Origin: Candidatus Bathyarchaeota archaeon
Lineage (GTDB): Archaea; Thermoproteota; Bathyarchaeia; Bathyarchaeales; Bathycorpusculaceae
DNA length: 64,000 bases
NCBI GenBank assembly: GCA_026414485.1
Contig: JAOAIX010000005.1
Location: forward strand, 1 to 64,000
Direction of reading: 5' to 3'
Shown here: piece after piece, positions 7,904 through 16,686 of the stretch
Layout: each line of letters begins with the position of its first letter
Numbering within the stretch: the first letter of the stretch is position 1
Notes under the pieces: generated by a model
The model's input: only the letters and a program-made list of their open reading frames with translations
Told to the model about the DNA's origin: nothing
The model's database searches: none
Translations under genes and position numbers: made by a program

Positions 7904-7982
7904 ACGAGTTTCCTCGTAAGTAGCCTCGAAGCTTCTCCCTATTTTTCTTGTAAAAATCTCTCTGACTAAAAAAGAAAAAAAG

Positions 7983-8594
7983 TTATTTTACGAGTTTGAG
8001 AACCTTGTTGACATAGTCCCAGTTGACAACGTTCCAGAAGCCTTCCACGAATTTGGCGCGGTCGTTTTTGTAATCCACATAATAAGCGTGTTCCCACACA
8101 TCTAGAGCCATGAGAATTCGAAAGCCCGGGTACACGTTGATGTTATGTTTCTCCACCTGCATGATTAGTGGTCGATCAACGCATTGCTGCATGGCAAGCA
8201 CTGCCCACCCTGAACCTTCCACAGTAGTGGCTGCCTTAGAAAACTCAGCTTTGAACCGTTCAAAGCTGCCAAATTCTTTGTTTAATACATCAGCGATTGC
8301 ACCGCCTGGTTTGCCGCCGCCTTTGCCTGCAGGCGCCATATTCTCCCAAAACGTGGAATGCAACAGATGCCCACCGATGTGAAACGACAACTCTTTAAGA
8401 GTGGCTTTTTGGTCTATCTCTACATTTTCTTTCCGAGCTTTGTCTAGTTTCTCAAAGATGGCGTTTGCCCCGTTGACATACGCCAGATGATGCTTATCGT
8501 GGTGAAGTTTTAGCTGTTCCTCAGACATGTAGGGTGTTAAAGCTTTGTAGTCGTATGGCAGTTTTGGTAAACTAAAACTTTTTACTCCTTCCAT
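7983..8594 (-). CDS. sod: Superoxide dismutase, Fe/Mn family
   Basis: A 203-residue dismutase converting superoxide to oxygen and peroxide. Metal ligands are visible as His in [12 protein letters not shown], His in [13 protein letters not shown], and Asp/His in [11 protein letters not shown]. The catalytic gateway motif DKHHLAY and the C-terminal NWDYVNKVL are typical. The start is ATG 8594, preceded at good spacing by GGTGA; GTG 8606 is an alternative. On the minus strand a TATA-like TATATTAA lies near 8640. It is divergent from rubrerythrin. Confidence 0.95.
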   Translation of the reverse strand: MEGVKSFSLPKLPYDYKALTPYMSEEQLKLHHDKHHLAYVNGANAIFEKLDKARKENVEIDQKATLKELSFHIGGHLLHSTFWENMAPAGKGGGKPGGAIADVLNKEFGSFERFKAEFSKAATTVEGSGWAVLAMQQCVDRPLIMQVEKHNINVYPGFRILMALDVWEHAYYVDYKNDRAKFVEGFWNVVNWDYVNKVLKLVK

Positions 8595-8830
8595 ATTTTT
8601 CACCAAAAAATCATTAAACCTAAAACTTGCTTACGATTAATATACTTTACTTTAGTCTGGCTTCACATTTGTTTACCTGAAAAAGTGTAACGCTATGCGC
8701 AGCTCAGTTGGGTTGACTGTGAAAACTTCATTTTTCAACTAAGTTATTTTCAACTAAACTTTTCCAGATGGCCTGCCCAGTAGAACTTATAACCGACCTC
8801 CAGATACTTGGTATTTTAGGAGAATTCTGT

Positions 8831-9334
8831 ATGAAAAAAACTGACAAAAACCTAAAGGACGCTTTTGCAGGAGAATCTCAAGCCAACAGGAAATATCTTG
8901 CTTTTGCCCAGAAAGCGGAGGAAGAAGGCTACATACAAGTTGCCAAACTCTTCAAAGCCGCAGCTGAAGCGGAAACGGTGCATGCGTTGAATCACCTAAA
9001 AATCGCTGGAGAAGTGAAATCCACCATAGAAAACTTGAACGCAGCAGTTAACGGGGAAACTTTTGAATTCCAAAAAATGTATCCTGAGTACATTGCAATG
9101 GCAAAGGAAGAAGGAAACAAACAGGCAATGTGGAGCTTTGACGTGGCAAACAAGGTGGAGCAAGTGCATGCTAAACTATATCAGAAAGCTCTTGAAGCCT
9201 TAAAGAGCAAAAAAGAACTACCACAAGTCGACTACTTTATCTGCAGTGTATGCGGCAACACAGTAGAAGGCGAAGCTCCCACAAAATGCCCCATCTGTGG
9301 CGCTCCAAAAGCAAACTTCTACAAGTCAACATAA
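8831..9334 (+). CDS. rbr: Rubrerythrin
   Basis: A 167-residue peroxide-reducing di-iron protein. The N-terminal four-helix bundle has the ferritin-like ligands in AFAGESQANRKYLAFA, EAETVHALNHL and KVEQVHAKLY. The C-terminal rubredoxin knuckles are CSVCGNT and CPICGAPK. ATG 8831 follows TAGGAGA; an upstream in-frame ATG at 8768 would add 21 residues that do not fit the family. A TATA-like TTATAA about 40 bases upstream is a plausible promoter. It forms a divergent oxidative-stress pair with the dismutase. Confidence 0.95.
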   Translation: MKKTDKNLKDAFAGESQANRKYLAFAQKAEEEGYIQVAKLFKAAAEAETVHALNHLKIAGEVKSTIENLNAAVNGETFEFQKMYPEYIAMAKEEGNKQAMWSFDVANKVEQVHAKLYQKALEALKSKKELPQVDYFICSVCGNTVEGEAPTKCPICGAPKANFYKST

Positions 9335-9511
9335 ACACGCCCAAAATTGTCTTTTCCCTTTTTTTTAAAAGCTTTATTTAATTTTTTCCAGTTACCTACC
9401 CTTTTCAAGTTGTTAAAAACGTCTAGATCCAATGTTATTGGAAATGCTTTTTAGCTGCACACTTCAAAAGTTAAGAAATCACAAAAAATTTCACACGAGT
9501 CATCGATTACA

Positions 9512-10429
9512 ATGGTAGTAGAGCAAATAACAGTTAAACCTTTACCACCCTTTAGTTTAGAGTTAAGCGCCACCATCTTTAGCCGAGGAGACAGGCAAAT
9601 CCGTTTTTATGAAAACGGCAAATTTACCCAAACTATCCGAGTCGGCAACAAGCTGATCCTTGCAGTCGTAGAGGCAAAAGGCGACTTGGATAATCCTGAC
9701 CTTTATGTGCAGTTGAAAGCAAGCAAGGCCCTCTCAACAAGCGAAAAAGCAGAAGCGGCAAAAGCAATCTGCAACTTTTTCAATCTAAATTTAAATGTGT
9801 CCCAATTCTATGAAGACGTAAAACACGACTCCACAATGACAAAGATAACACAACGCCTCAGAGGACTAAGAATTCCAACATCACCCACTGTCTACGAAGC
9901 ACTCATCGACTCAATTGTTGAACAACAAATCTCCATAAAAGTCGCCAAAGCTTTGGAAGCAAAAATAATCAAAAAATTCGGCGTCCCCCTCACATTTGAC
10001 GAAGTCTACTACGAATATCCAACCCCACAAGCCATAGCTTCAGCCTCCATAGAGGAGTTACGTCAATGCGGTTTAAGCCAGCGCAAAGCCGAATACATAC
10101 TGGGCATTAGTCAACTCGTCAAAGAAGGCAAGCTCAACTTGGAAAAATTCAAACAATACGAAAAAGCCGAGGCTATAATAACGGAACTGGACAAAATAAG
10201 AGGCGTAGGAGTGTGGACTGCGGAGCTTACTATGCTGCGCTCCATGAACAAATGGGATGCCCTGCCAGCAGACGACTTTGGTATAAGACGCGTAATCTCA
10301 CACTACTACTGCCAAGACAAAAAAATCAGCAGTTCTCAAGCAAGAGAAATCGCCCAAGCCTGGGGAAACTGGAAGGGATTGGCTGCCTTCTACCTCATAG
10401 CCGCTGAAACCCTAGGCATAACCGCATAG
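9512..10429 (+). CDS. HhH-GPD DNA glycosylase, AlkA type
   Basis: A 305-residue base-excision repair glycosylase. An N-terminal beta domain of about 100 residues (as in AlkA/OGG) is followed by the helical HhH-GPD core: VYEALIDSIVEQQISIKVA, the hairpin IRGVGVWTAELTML, and the catalytic Asp in ALPADDFGIRRV. There is no C-terminal FeS loop, which separates it from endonuclease III. It most likely removes alkylated or oxidised purines. The start is ATG 9512. It is convergent with the ABC transporter genes with a 3-base gap. Confidence 0.88.
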   Translation: MVVEQITVKPLPPFSLELSATIFSRGDRQIRFYENGKFTQTIRVGNKLILAVVEAKGDLDNPDLYVQLKASKALSTSEKAEAAKAICNFFNLNLNVSQFYEDVKHDSTMTKITQRLRGLRIPTSPTVYEALIDSIVEQQISIKVAKALEAKIIKKFGVPLTFDEVYYEYPTPQAIASASIEELRQCGLSQRKAEYILGISQLVKEGKLNLEKFKQYEKAEAIITELDKIRGVGVWTAELTMLRSMNKWDALPADDFGIRRVISHYYCQDKKISSSQAREIAQAWGNWKGLAAFYLIAAETLGITA

Positions 10430-10432
10430 TCA

Positions 10433-11242
10433 TCATTTAATGAGCCTTTTTTTCATCAACATTATGGCAAGCAAAAAGAAAACTAACGTGACTACGACAA
10501 TCCAAAGAACGTTTAGGGCGAGCATTAACTCTGTGCTGAATCCCAGTAACTGTTCGGTTCTACCCAAAATCAACGTCCGACTCAAATTTACTATATGTGT
10601 TAGAGGCAAAGCACCAAATGCAACCACCTGAAGCGGCGTAGGAAGCAAACCCAACGGAAAAAACGTTCCACTTAAAAGAAACATAGGCGTGATAAAGAGA
10701 AATGTGGGAAAATTAAAGAAGTCAATGTCTGGCGCAATAGCTGTGAAACACATAGCCAAAGCCGCAAACAGTAAACCACCAAAAAACGCCAAAGCTGGAA
10801 CCAACAAAACCCACATGCTGGAAACTAAACCAAAACCTGCAACCACAACTAGCACGATCGACGCGTTTATGGCCGCTCGTGTGGCACCCCACAAAAGCTC
10901 CCCCGCGATAACTTCCTCCACACTGACGGGAGTTGCCACTATAGCGTCAAAAGTTTTTTGAAAATACATACGTACAAACGAAGCATACGTACACTCAAAA
11001 AAAGCCCCATACATAACCGCAATAGCAACTAAACCAGGCCCAATAAACTGAAGATATGAACCACCATCAACAGAACCAGTGATGAGAACACCTAAACCCA
11101 AACCAAAAGCTGCAAGATACAAAATTGGCTCAAGCAAAGACGGCAAAAAATTAACATGCCACGTTTTCAGAAAAACATCAAAATTACGACGCCAAACTTT
11201 CCAAACACGTGAAGTCAACACGGGCAGTTTAAAGCGGCTCAT
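10433..11242 (-). CDS. ABC-2 type transporter permease
   Basis: A 269-residue integral membrane protein with about six hydrophobic segments. It has the ABC-2 permease layout, including a conserved TFDAIVATPVSVEEVIAGELL coupling region and PMFLLSGTFFPLGLLP near the fifth helix. ATG 11242 follows GAGAGGTGATTTA, a strong ribosome binding site that lies at the end of the ATPase gene. An earlier ATG at 11263 would overlap that gene. With the ATPase upstream it forms a two-gene exporter of unknown substrate (lipid, antibiotic or polysaccharide are all possible). Confidence 0.9.
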   Translation of the reverse strand: MSRFKLPVLTSRVWKVWRRNFDVFLKTWHVNFLPSLLEPILYLAAFGLGLGVLITGSVDGGSYLQFIGPGLVAIAVMYGAFFECTYASFVRMYFQKTFDAIVATPVSVEEVIAGELLWGATRAAINASIVLVVVAGFGLVSSMWVLLVPALAFFGGLLFAALAMCFTAIAPDIDFFNFPTFLFITPMFLLSGTFFPLGLLPTPLQVVAFGALPLTHIVNLSRTLILGRTEQLLGFSTELMLALNVLWIVVVTLVFFLLAIMLMKKRLIK

Positions 11243-11246
11243 TAAA

Positions 11247-12176
11247 TCACCTCTCCTCATCAAGTTTTCTTCCAGTTAACTTCAGAAAAACATCTTCCAA
11301 GTTTGCATTACGTATCGTTAAAGTTTTATCAGGAAACTTTTTGGCTACACGTTCAAAAACACCATGAGGCTGCTTAGTGAATACCCGCACTTGCTCCCCC
11401 CAAACCTCAACCTCCACATCAGGCAACTCTGACTTCAAAGTTGCCACCAAAGCCTCGTCATATTCCACCTCAAGCACATCTTGCCCCACATATTTTCTGA
11501 TTAACTGTTGCGGTGCACCATTTTCTATGATTTTTCCATTCTCCATAATCAACACTCTATCACAAAGAGCCGCCGCCTCATCCATATAGTGAGTTGTCAA
11601 AATTACAGTGATCCCCTGCTTTCTGAGGCTACGAATTTTATCCCAGACAATGTGCCTCCCCTGCGGATCCAGCCCTGTAGTGGGTTCATCAAGAAGCAGA
11701 ATTTTCGGCTCATTAAGAAGCGCTCTAGCTATTATCAACCTCCTTTTCATGCCGCCCGACAACTCAGCAATTGAAGCATCTCGCTTCTCCTCTAACTGAA
11801 AAAATTTAAGCAACTTTAAAGCACGTGAAGTAGCTTCACTTTTTGGTATATCAAAATATCTAGCATAAACCTGCAGATTCTTAATCACAGTGAAATCAGG
11901 ATCCAAGTTATCCTCCTGCGGCGAAACCCCAACAATACTCTTTATCCGCCGCGCCTGCGTTGTAACATCCAACCCTGCCACCCTCAAACTGCCCGCGGTC
12001 AAAGGCGAAAAACAGTAAATCATACGTACCGTTGTGGTTTTGCCTGCACCGTTGGGCCCAAGAAATCCTACGCATTCTCCTTCATAAACCTCAAAATCTA
12101 TGCTGTCCACAGCGGTAAAATCGCCGAATTTTTTAGTCAACCCTACTGCCTTAATCAGAACATTAGCAGAAACCAT
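11247..12176 (-). CDS. ABC transporter ATP-binding protein, DrrA/NodI type
   Basis: A 309-residue ABC ATPase. Walker A is GPNGAGKTTTVRM, the Q-loop VSPQEDN, the signature LSGGMKRRL, Walker B ILLLDEPTTGLDP and the switch His in LTTHYMDE. The last 70 residues form the regulatory domain usual for DrrA-type exporters, ending NLEDVFLKLTGR. I chose GTG/ATG at 12176 (MVSANVLIKAV); an upstream start at 12230 adds a poorly matching 18 residues. It pairs with the permease immediately downstream. Confidence 0.92.
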   Translation of the reverse strand: MVSANVLIKAVGLTKKFGDFTAVDSIDFEVYEGECVGFLGPNGAGKTTTVRMIYCFSPLTAGSLRVAGLDVTTQARRIKSIVGVSPQEDNLDPDFTVIKNLQVYARYFDIPKSEATSRALKLLKFFQLEEKRDASIAELSGGMKRRLIIARALLNEPKILLLDEPTTGLDPQGRHIVWDKIRSLRKQGITVILTTHYMDEAAALCDRVLIMENGKIIENGAPQQLIRKYVGQDVLEVEYDEALVATLKSELPDVEVEVWGEQVRVFTKQPHGVFERVAKKFPDKTLTIRNANLEDVFLKLTGRKLDEER

Positions 12177-12378
12177 GCTTAAGCATCCAGTTGTAAACCG
12201 TTTATGTTCAATGAGTTCTCCATGAAACAACGCTATAAAGTTTCAGGAAACCAAAAGCGCATCCAATAAGTTAATACTTCAGTCTTTTTGCTATTTTCCT
12301 TAAAATCGCCAGATCAGCCTACACAACGTTAAATTGGGCGGCCCTGCCTTTTTGTAGAGAAAACAGAGGTAACACCAG

Positions 12379-13554
12379 ACGGACTACGATACAATAATTG
12401 TCAGGTTCAGTGGAGAAATCGGCATAAAAAGCGACTGGACAAGACACATATATGAAAAACAAGTTTTACAAAACATCAAATACGCCCTAAAGAAAAGTAA
12501 CCTTAAACCCGACGCAATTGAGCGTACACGCGGTCGAATCTACATCAAAACCCAAAAGGTAACCCCAACTTCTCAACTACTCATCCGAACATTTGGTGTG
12601 TCAAGTATTTCACCTGCTAAACAGACAACTTCTGACTTGAACGCCGTTTCCGACACCGCTATCTCAGTAACAGAGAACACCATAAAACAAGGCGCCACTT
12701 TTGCAGTCCGTTGCCACAGAGTAGGCAACCACCCCTATACCAGCATGGAACTATGCCGCGAAGTTGGAAGCCAAATCTTGACAAAACTAAAACATAAAAA
12801 CCTCACAGTGAACTTAACTGAACCAAACATAACTCTAACAGTTGAAGTTCGAGACAAAGACGCCTATGTTTACACCGAAACTCTTCAGGCTCCAGGCGGT
12901 TTTCCTTTAGGCGTTCAAGCTAAAACAGTTTGTTTACTAAGCGGCGGCATAGACTCTCCTGTTGCCTGCTGGCTAGTCATGAAAAGGGGCAGCCCAACAG
13001 TCCCCATTTACGTTGACAACGCCCCATTCACAGACGAAGCAGCCAAACAAAAAGCCATCCAAACCGCCAAAAAACTCCAGGAGTGGAGCGCAGGTTTCAT
13101 CAACAAAATCTACATTGCTTCCAATGGCGAAAACATGAAAAAAATCCAGCAACAAGCCCCCGCAAGATTCACCTGCTTACTGTGCAAACGAATGATGTAC
13201 CGCATAGCTGAACAGATAGCCAAACAAGAGAACGCCTACGGCATAGTAACCGGCGAAGCCATAGGAGAACAAGCAAGCCAAACCATACAAAACCTCCACG
13301 CCATAGACGAAGCTGCAAAACTCTACCCTATTCACCGCCCACTTTTAGGCTTTGACAAAACCGAAACGGAACTTTTAGCCAAAAAAATCGGAACCTTTGA
13401 AATCTCCACCCAAAAAGCCAAAGGCTGCACCGCAGCACCAAATCAACCTGCCACACAGGCGCTGTTGACCTCTGTACAGGAGGCGGAGGCAAAATTGAAC
13501 ATCGCTGAGATGGTTCACGCAGCCATAAAAAACACTGAAGTCTTATCCCTATAG
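12379..13554 (+). CDS. thiI: tRNA 4-thiouridine synthetase ThiI, apparent ACG start
   Basis: The product transfers sulfur to make s4U in tRNA and may serve thiamine synthesis. An N-terminal ferredoxin-like/THUMP part (YDTIIVRFSGEIGIKS onward) is followed by the PP-loop LLSGGIDSPVACWL near residue 190, a CLLCKR pair, GEAIGEQASQT and GCTAAP. There is no rhodanese domain. The coding frame clearly extends upstream of the first canonical start (GTG 12598), and an in-frame stop lies at 12370. Only ACG 12379 sits well behind a Shine-Dalgarno (GAGGT, eight bases), giving 391 residues starting MDYDTIIVRFSGE. ATA 12394 and ATT 12397 are weaker options. Confidence 0.88.
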   Translation, partial: TDYDTIIVRFSGEIGIKSDWTRHIYEKQVLQNIKYALKKSNLKPDAIERTRGRIYIKTQKVTPTSQLLIRTFGVSSISPAKQTTSDLNAVSDTAISVTENTIKQGATFAVRCHRVGNHPYTSMELCREVGSQILTKLKHKNLTVNLTEPNITLTVEVRDKDAYVYTETLQAPGGFPLGVQAKTVCLLSGGIDSPVACWLVMKRGSPTVPIYVDNAPFTDEAAKQKAIQTAKKLQEWSAGFINKIYIASNGENMKKIQQQAPARFTCLLCKRMMYRIAEQIAKQENAYGIVTGEAIGEQASQTIQNLHAIDEAAKLYPIHRPLLGFDKTETELLAKKIGTFEISTQKAKGCTAAPNQPATQALLTSVQEAEAKLNIAEMVHAAIKNTEVLSL

Positions 13555-13721
13555 CAAACCACCGAACCTCAGTTAAACCTCAATTTTAACAAAAGAGCCA
13601 TGTACCCCTAACAATCAAGCAACATAGCCGTAAATCCCAAGATCACCCCAATTTTGCACCTCTAACCCGCGGCCGTCTTTTTTATTCCTTATATTAACGG
13701 TGAACACATAATCCTCTTTGT

Positions 13722-14621
13722 ATGTCCTCAGCTGATATTGCAGTGCAAGTGTTTCGTAAGCTAGAAACAGACGACCTGAAAGTTTTACAAGTAATAGAAA
13801 CAGGAATGAAAAAACACGAATTCGTTCCCCAGACTGAAATAGCACGCCACGCTAACATTCCCCCAGAAAAAATAGACCGCACCATGAGCCGAATCGACAA
13901 GCTAGGCCTAATTTACCGCTGGCAAGGCGCCTACATCGGCTACACACTAAACTACGCAGGCTACGACTGCCTTGCAATAAACGCCTTAGTGAAGGCAGGT
14001 GCTATCAAAGCTTTTGGGAAACCCTTAGGCGTAGGCAAAGAAGCAGACGTCTATGACGCATTGAATCCCAAAGATCTTCGCGTCGCCGTCAAATTTCACC
14101 GATTAGGCAGAACAAGCTTCAGACAAACCCGACGTAAACGAGGCTACATGCCCAACCACGCAAGCTGGCTGTTTCAATCACGTCTAGCAGCTGAGAAAGA
14201 ATTCCAAGCGTTAACTAAAGTTCACCATCATGGAGTAGCTGTGCCTGAGCCTATCCTCCAAAATCGCCACACCATCGTGATGGGCATAATTGAGGGCGCC
14301 GAGTTGTCTAAATGGAAAGAACTCCAAGAGCCAGCTGACGTGCTGCATGAAATTTTAGGCAACATCAAAAAAGCGTATCTTGAAGCTAAAGTCATTCACG
14401 CGGATTTAAGTGAATACAACATAGTTGTGAAGCCTGACATGCACATTTTGATTATAGACTGGCCACAATCTGTGTCGATAACCCATCCAAACGCGGAAGC
14501 CTTGCTCACCCGAGACATAAAGAATATCGTGGATTTTTTCAGCCGCAAATTTAGACTAAAAATCAGTCTTGAAAACGCAGTTGCATTTACTGTTGGAAAA
14601 ATTGAAACACTAAAGTTTTAG
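13722..14621 (+). CDS. rio2: Rio2 atypical serine protein kinase
   Basis: A 299-residue kinase/ATPase used in small-subunit ribosome maturation. An N-terminal winged helix (residues 1-85) is characteristic of Rio2, followed by the nucleotide loop GVGKEADVYDAL, the catalytic HADLSEYNI and the metal-binding IIDWPQSVS. The start is ATG 13722. A TATA-like CTTATATTAA lies about 30 bases upstream, so the mRNA may be leaderless. Its 3' end overlaps the Sm-like gene on the other strand by four bases. Confidence 0.95.
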   Translation: MSSADIAVQVFRKLETDDLKVLQVIETGMKKHEFVPQTEIARHANIPPEKIDRTMSRIDKLGLIYRWQGAYIGYTLNYAGYDCLAINALVKAGAIKAFGKPLGVGKEADVYDALNPKDLRVAVKFHRLGRTSFRQTRRKRGYMPNHASWLFQSRLAAEKEFQALTKVHHHGVAVPEPILQNRHTIVMGIIEGAELSKWKELQEPADVLHEILGNIKKAYLEAKVIHADLSEYNIVVKPDMHILIIDWPQSVSITHPNAEALLTRDIKNIVDFFSRKFRLKISLENAVAFTVGKIETLKF

Positions 14622-14857
14622 TGTCTTGTACTGTCTAAAACTATGTAGAGAACATTGTTTCCCCGAAGCAACACGTTTCCATAGTTGGTTAGCATTTGCT
14701 GATCTTTGTATTCAGTTGCGCCTTCCAGCAAGATATTCATGTGCCCGTCAACTTTGATCATTTTTCCTTTATAGTCATAGCCATTTTTAAGAACAACTTC
14801 AATGTTGCCGTGTAACTGTTTGATGAGGACATTTAATGGCTTTTTGCTCGGTTCCAT
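14618..14857 (-). CDS. Sm-like archaeal protein (LSm)
   Basis: A 79-residue Sm-fold protein expected to form a heptameric ring on U-rich RNA. The Sm1 motif is seen in IEVVLKNGYDYKGKMIKVDGH, carrying the M-N-I-L RNA-contact after it. Sm2 is seen in GNVLLRGNNVLYI. ATG 14857 has GGTG eight bases before it; further in-frame ATGs up to 14896 would add a His/Asn-rich stretch. It is tail-to-tail with rio2. This is the canonical SmAP1-like copy; a longer SmAP3-like copy lies at 59549. Confidence 0.92.
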   Translation of the reverse strand: MEPSKKPLNVLIKQLHGNIEVVLKNGYDYKGKMIKVDGHMNILLEGATEYKDQQMLTNYGNVLLRGNNVLYIVLDSTRH

Positions 14858-15032
14858 TACAGCACCGTGTTCATTATAGTTGGTATGCATATGCATGAAC
14901 CCCTAGAGGGGTATAAAAGTTTTATCCACTGCCATTTATGCCTTTTGTGTGAAAAGAACCCTGATTTAGGATGTTACTCTGAAAATCACGTGTTTCTTAG
15001 TTCGTCGTCTAAAACCAATCTTCCTTCAAAAA

Positions 15033-15704
15033 TTACCTTTGCGTGAATTGAGGAATAACGCTCCATTGAGGAGTTATGGTCCAGTTTGTCAACCGCTCCC
15101 CTTCATAGTAAATATTTTTATCCACGTTTACATAAGACCACGGTTCAATGTTGCCCAGTTCAATTAGTGTCTCGTTTGCAACAACGCTTCCTTGATAGAG
15201 TACTACGTGTAAACTACAGTTGTAAGCTGGCTTGCCTCCTATGTTCCAAACTTCACCTTTTATGTATAAACGCGGTATCAGAGACTTTCCCTGATATTGC
15301 GGGTTGTAAAGCACGTCGCTTACTCCAAGTCTAGTCACCAAAAACGGCTCTCGTTCATAGTACAGTTGATGTTTTAGATTTGCATTTTCCTTTTGAAGAT
15401 TCTCGTTTTCAGCTTGTAAATTACCCAACTGATTTTGAAGATTTGTGATTTGGTTCTTTAGGTTAACTTCTTGACTCTCCAAGGGTTCTACCAGATTTTC
15501 CAAGTTTCCTTTTTCATCTTGCAGGCTCATCAACTGATTCTGAACAGTTGCCAGTTGACTTTCCAGCGTTGATAGTTGACTGCGAAGCCACAGCTCATCA
15601 TCGGCAAAACCGTTCTTCTGGACGTAAAGATAAACGTTTACACCAAGGCTCCCAAATAGGATTACTGCAGTTACAGCCAAGGTGCTTTTTGCTTTCACTT
15701 CCAT
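15033..15704 (-). CDS. Membrane-anchored coiled-coil protein
   Basis: A 223-residue predicted surface protein with one N-terminal membrane span (about residues 8-27). A heptad-rich coiled coil (about 35-105, Leu/Gln/Asn-rich) follows, then a C-terminal beta domain of roughly 110 residues with FxxAR-like extracellular adhesion character (VWNIGGKPAYNCSLHVVLYQ) and several N-glycosylation sequons. ATG 15704 follows GGGAG; upstream in-frame codons would add 50 unlikely residues. Function is unknown. It shares a divergent region with a glycosyltransferase, and that region carries a strong inverted repeat. Confidence 0.7.
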   Translation of the reverse strand: MEVKAKSTLAVTAVILFGSLGVNVYLYVQKNGFADDELWLRSQLSTLESQLATVQNQLMSLQDEKGNLENLVEPLESQEVNLKNQITNLQNQLGNLQAENENLQKENANLKHQLYYEREPFLVTRLGVSDVLYNPQYQGKSLIPRLYIKGEVWNIGGKPAYNCSLHVVLYQGSVVANETLIELGNIEPWSYVNVDKNIYYEGERLTNWTITPQWSVIPQFTQR

Positions 15705-15765
15705 TCTTAACTCCCACTTTATGTTACAATATAGCCTAGTTGTTATCACTTTTAATTCTCCCTCA

Positions 15766-15796
15766 GGAACAGAATGTTCCCTCACGGGAACATTCT
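15766..15796. promoter_or_regulatory. Overlapping GGAACA/TGTTCC inverted repeats
   Basis: Between two divergent genes there is a perfect 11-base inverted repeat, AGAATGTTCCC at 15771-15781 and its complement GGGAACATTCT at 15786-15796, separated by TCAC. A second one, GGAACA-GAA-TGTTCC, overlaps it at 15766-15780. Three alternating half-sites at regular spacing look like an operator array, although the RNA could also fold into a hairpin. A similar GGAACA-N5-TGTTCC lies at 32445-32461. Confidence 0.55.
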
Positions 15797-15869
15797 CAGT
15801 ATTTTTGGGTACCAAGGTTTTTAGGTCTGAACAACAAAAACCATACAAGTTCACCTCGTGGATGTATTC

Positions 15870-16607
15870 ATGGACTCTGTTGATGTTGTACTTTTAACCC
15901 TCAACAGCGAACGAAAACTAGAGGACTGCCTTACGTCAGTTTACAAAAACGTGCCTGTAGCACAACTGATAGTTATAGACGGCGGCTCTTCTGACAGGAC
16001 ACTAGACATTCTGCGAAAATTTGACGAAAAATACCACAACGTCAAAGTGGTGCCTGACCGTGGAACCCGAGCCACCGCCCGACAAAAAGGCATCCAAAAC
16101 GTCACTACAGCATGGTTCTTGTTCGTGGACAGCGACGTTGTTTTATGCAATAACTGGTTCAAAAAAGCAGCAAAATACCTCGATAGTGATGTGGGGGCGG
16201 TTTGGGGCATAGAGGTTTGGTCAACCATTCAAAACCAAGCTATGCTGAAGATGTTTCTTTGGGTTACACGGAAAATTTTTGATCTGCGCGGTGGAACCCA
16301 TGACACCTTAATCCGCACGGAAGCCGTAAAAAACATCCACATCCCTGCATCTCTACACGTTTTCGAAGACGCCTATCTCATGGATTGGGTTAGAAGTCAA
16401 GGATACCGCGTGCTTGCTTGCTACAATCCATTCTGTATTCACTACAGACCAAAAACCGTTTGGACCTTACAGGGTAGCCTCAACCTTATAATCGAGTCCC
16501 TCAGATTTGGCAGTTGCAAACTGTTGGCGAAGTTGGGTTTAGCCTACGGCTTCTACACAGCCTATGCTATATACCAGATTCTGGATAGCAACAAAAGTAA
16601 ACCCTGA
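15870..16607 (+). CDS. Glycosyltransferase family 2
   Basis: A 245-residue GT-A fold enzyme that transfers a sugar from a nucleotide donor. It opens with DVVLLTLNSERKLEDCL and has the donor-site IVIDGGSSDRT and the metal-binding D-x-D within WFLFVDSDVVLC. A C-terminal part with LRGGTHDTLIRTEA is shared with the next gene. ATG 15870 was chosen because it aligns with the start of the paralog at 16687; an in-frame GTG lies at 15858. Hydrophobic residues at the end may contact the membrane. It probably acts in cell-surface or lipid-linked glycan assembly. Confidence 0.88.
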   Translation: MDSVDVVLLTLNSERKLEDCLTSVYKNVPVAQLIVIDGGSSDRTLDILRKFDEKYHNVKVVPDRGTRATARQKGIQNVTTAWFLFVDSDVVLCNNWFKKAAKYLDSDVGAVWGIEVWSTIQNQAMLKMFLWVTRKIFDLRGGTHDTLIRTEAVKNIHIPASLHVFEDAYLMDWVRSQGYRVLACYNPFCIHYRPKTVWTLQGSLNLIIESLRFGSCKLLAKLGLAYGFYTAYAIYQILDSNKSKP

Positions 16608-16686
16608 ACGTGCAGGGTTGACTTGAATAAATTATTATGGCTCCTTTGCTAATTTTATTCAACATCGGTAGCTTTGAGGCGCAGAA

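Noticed and set aside
12230-12378. A small RNA or short gene upstream of thiI
   Set aside because: The sequence holds only T-runs and a GGGCGGCCC-like GC patch; no convincing fold or frame beyond the thiI ribosome site.
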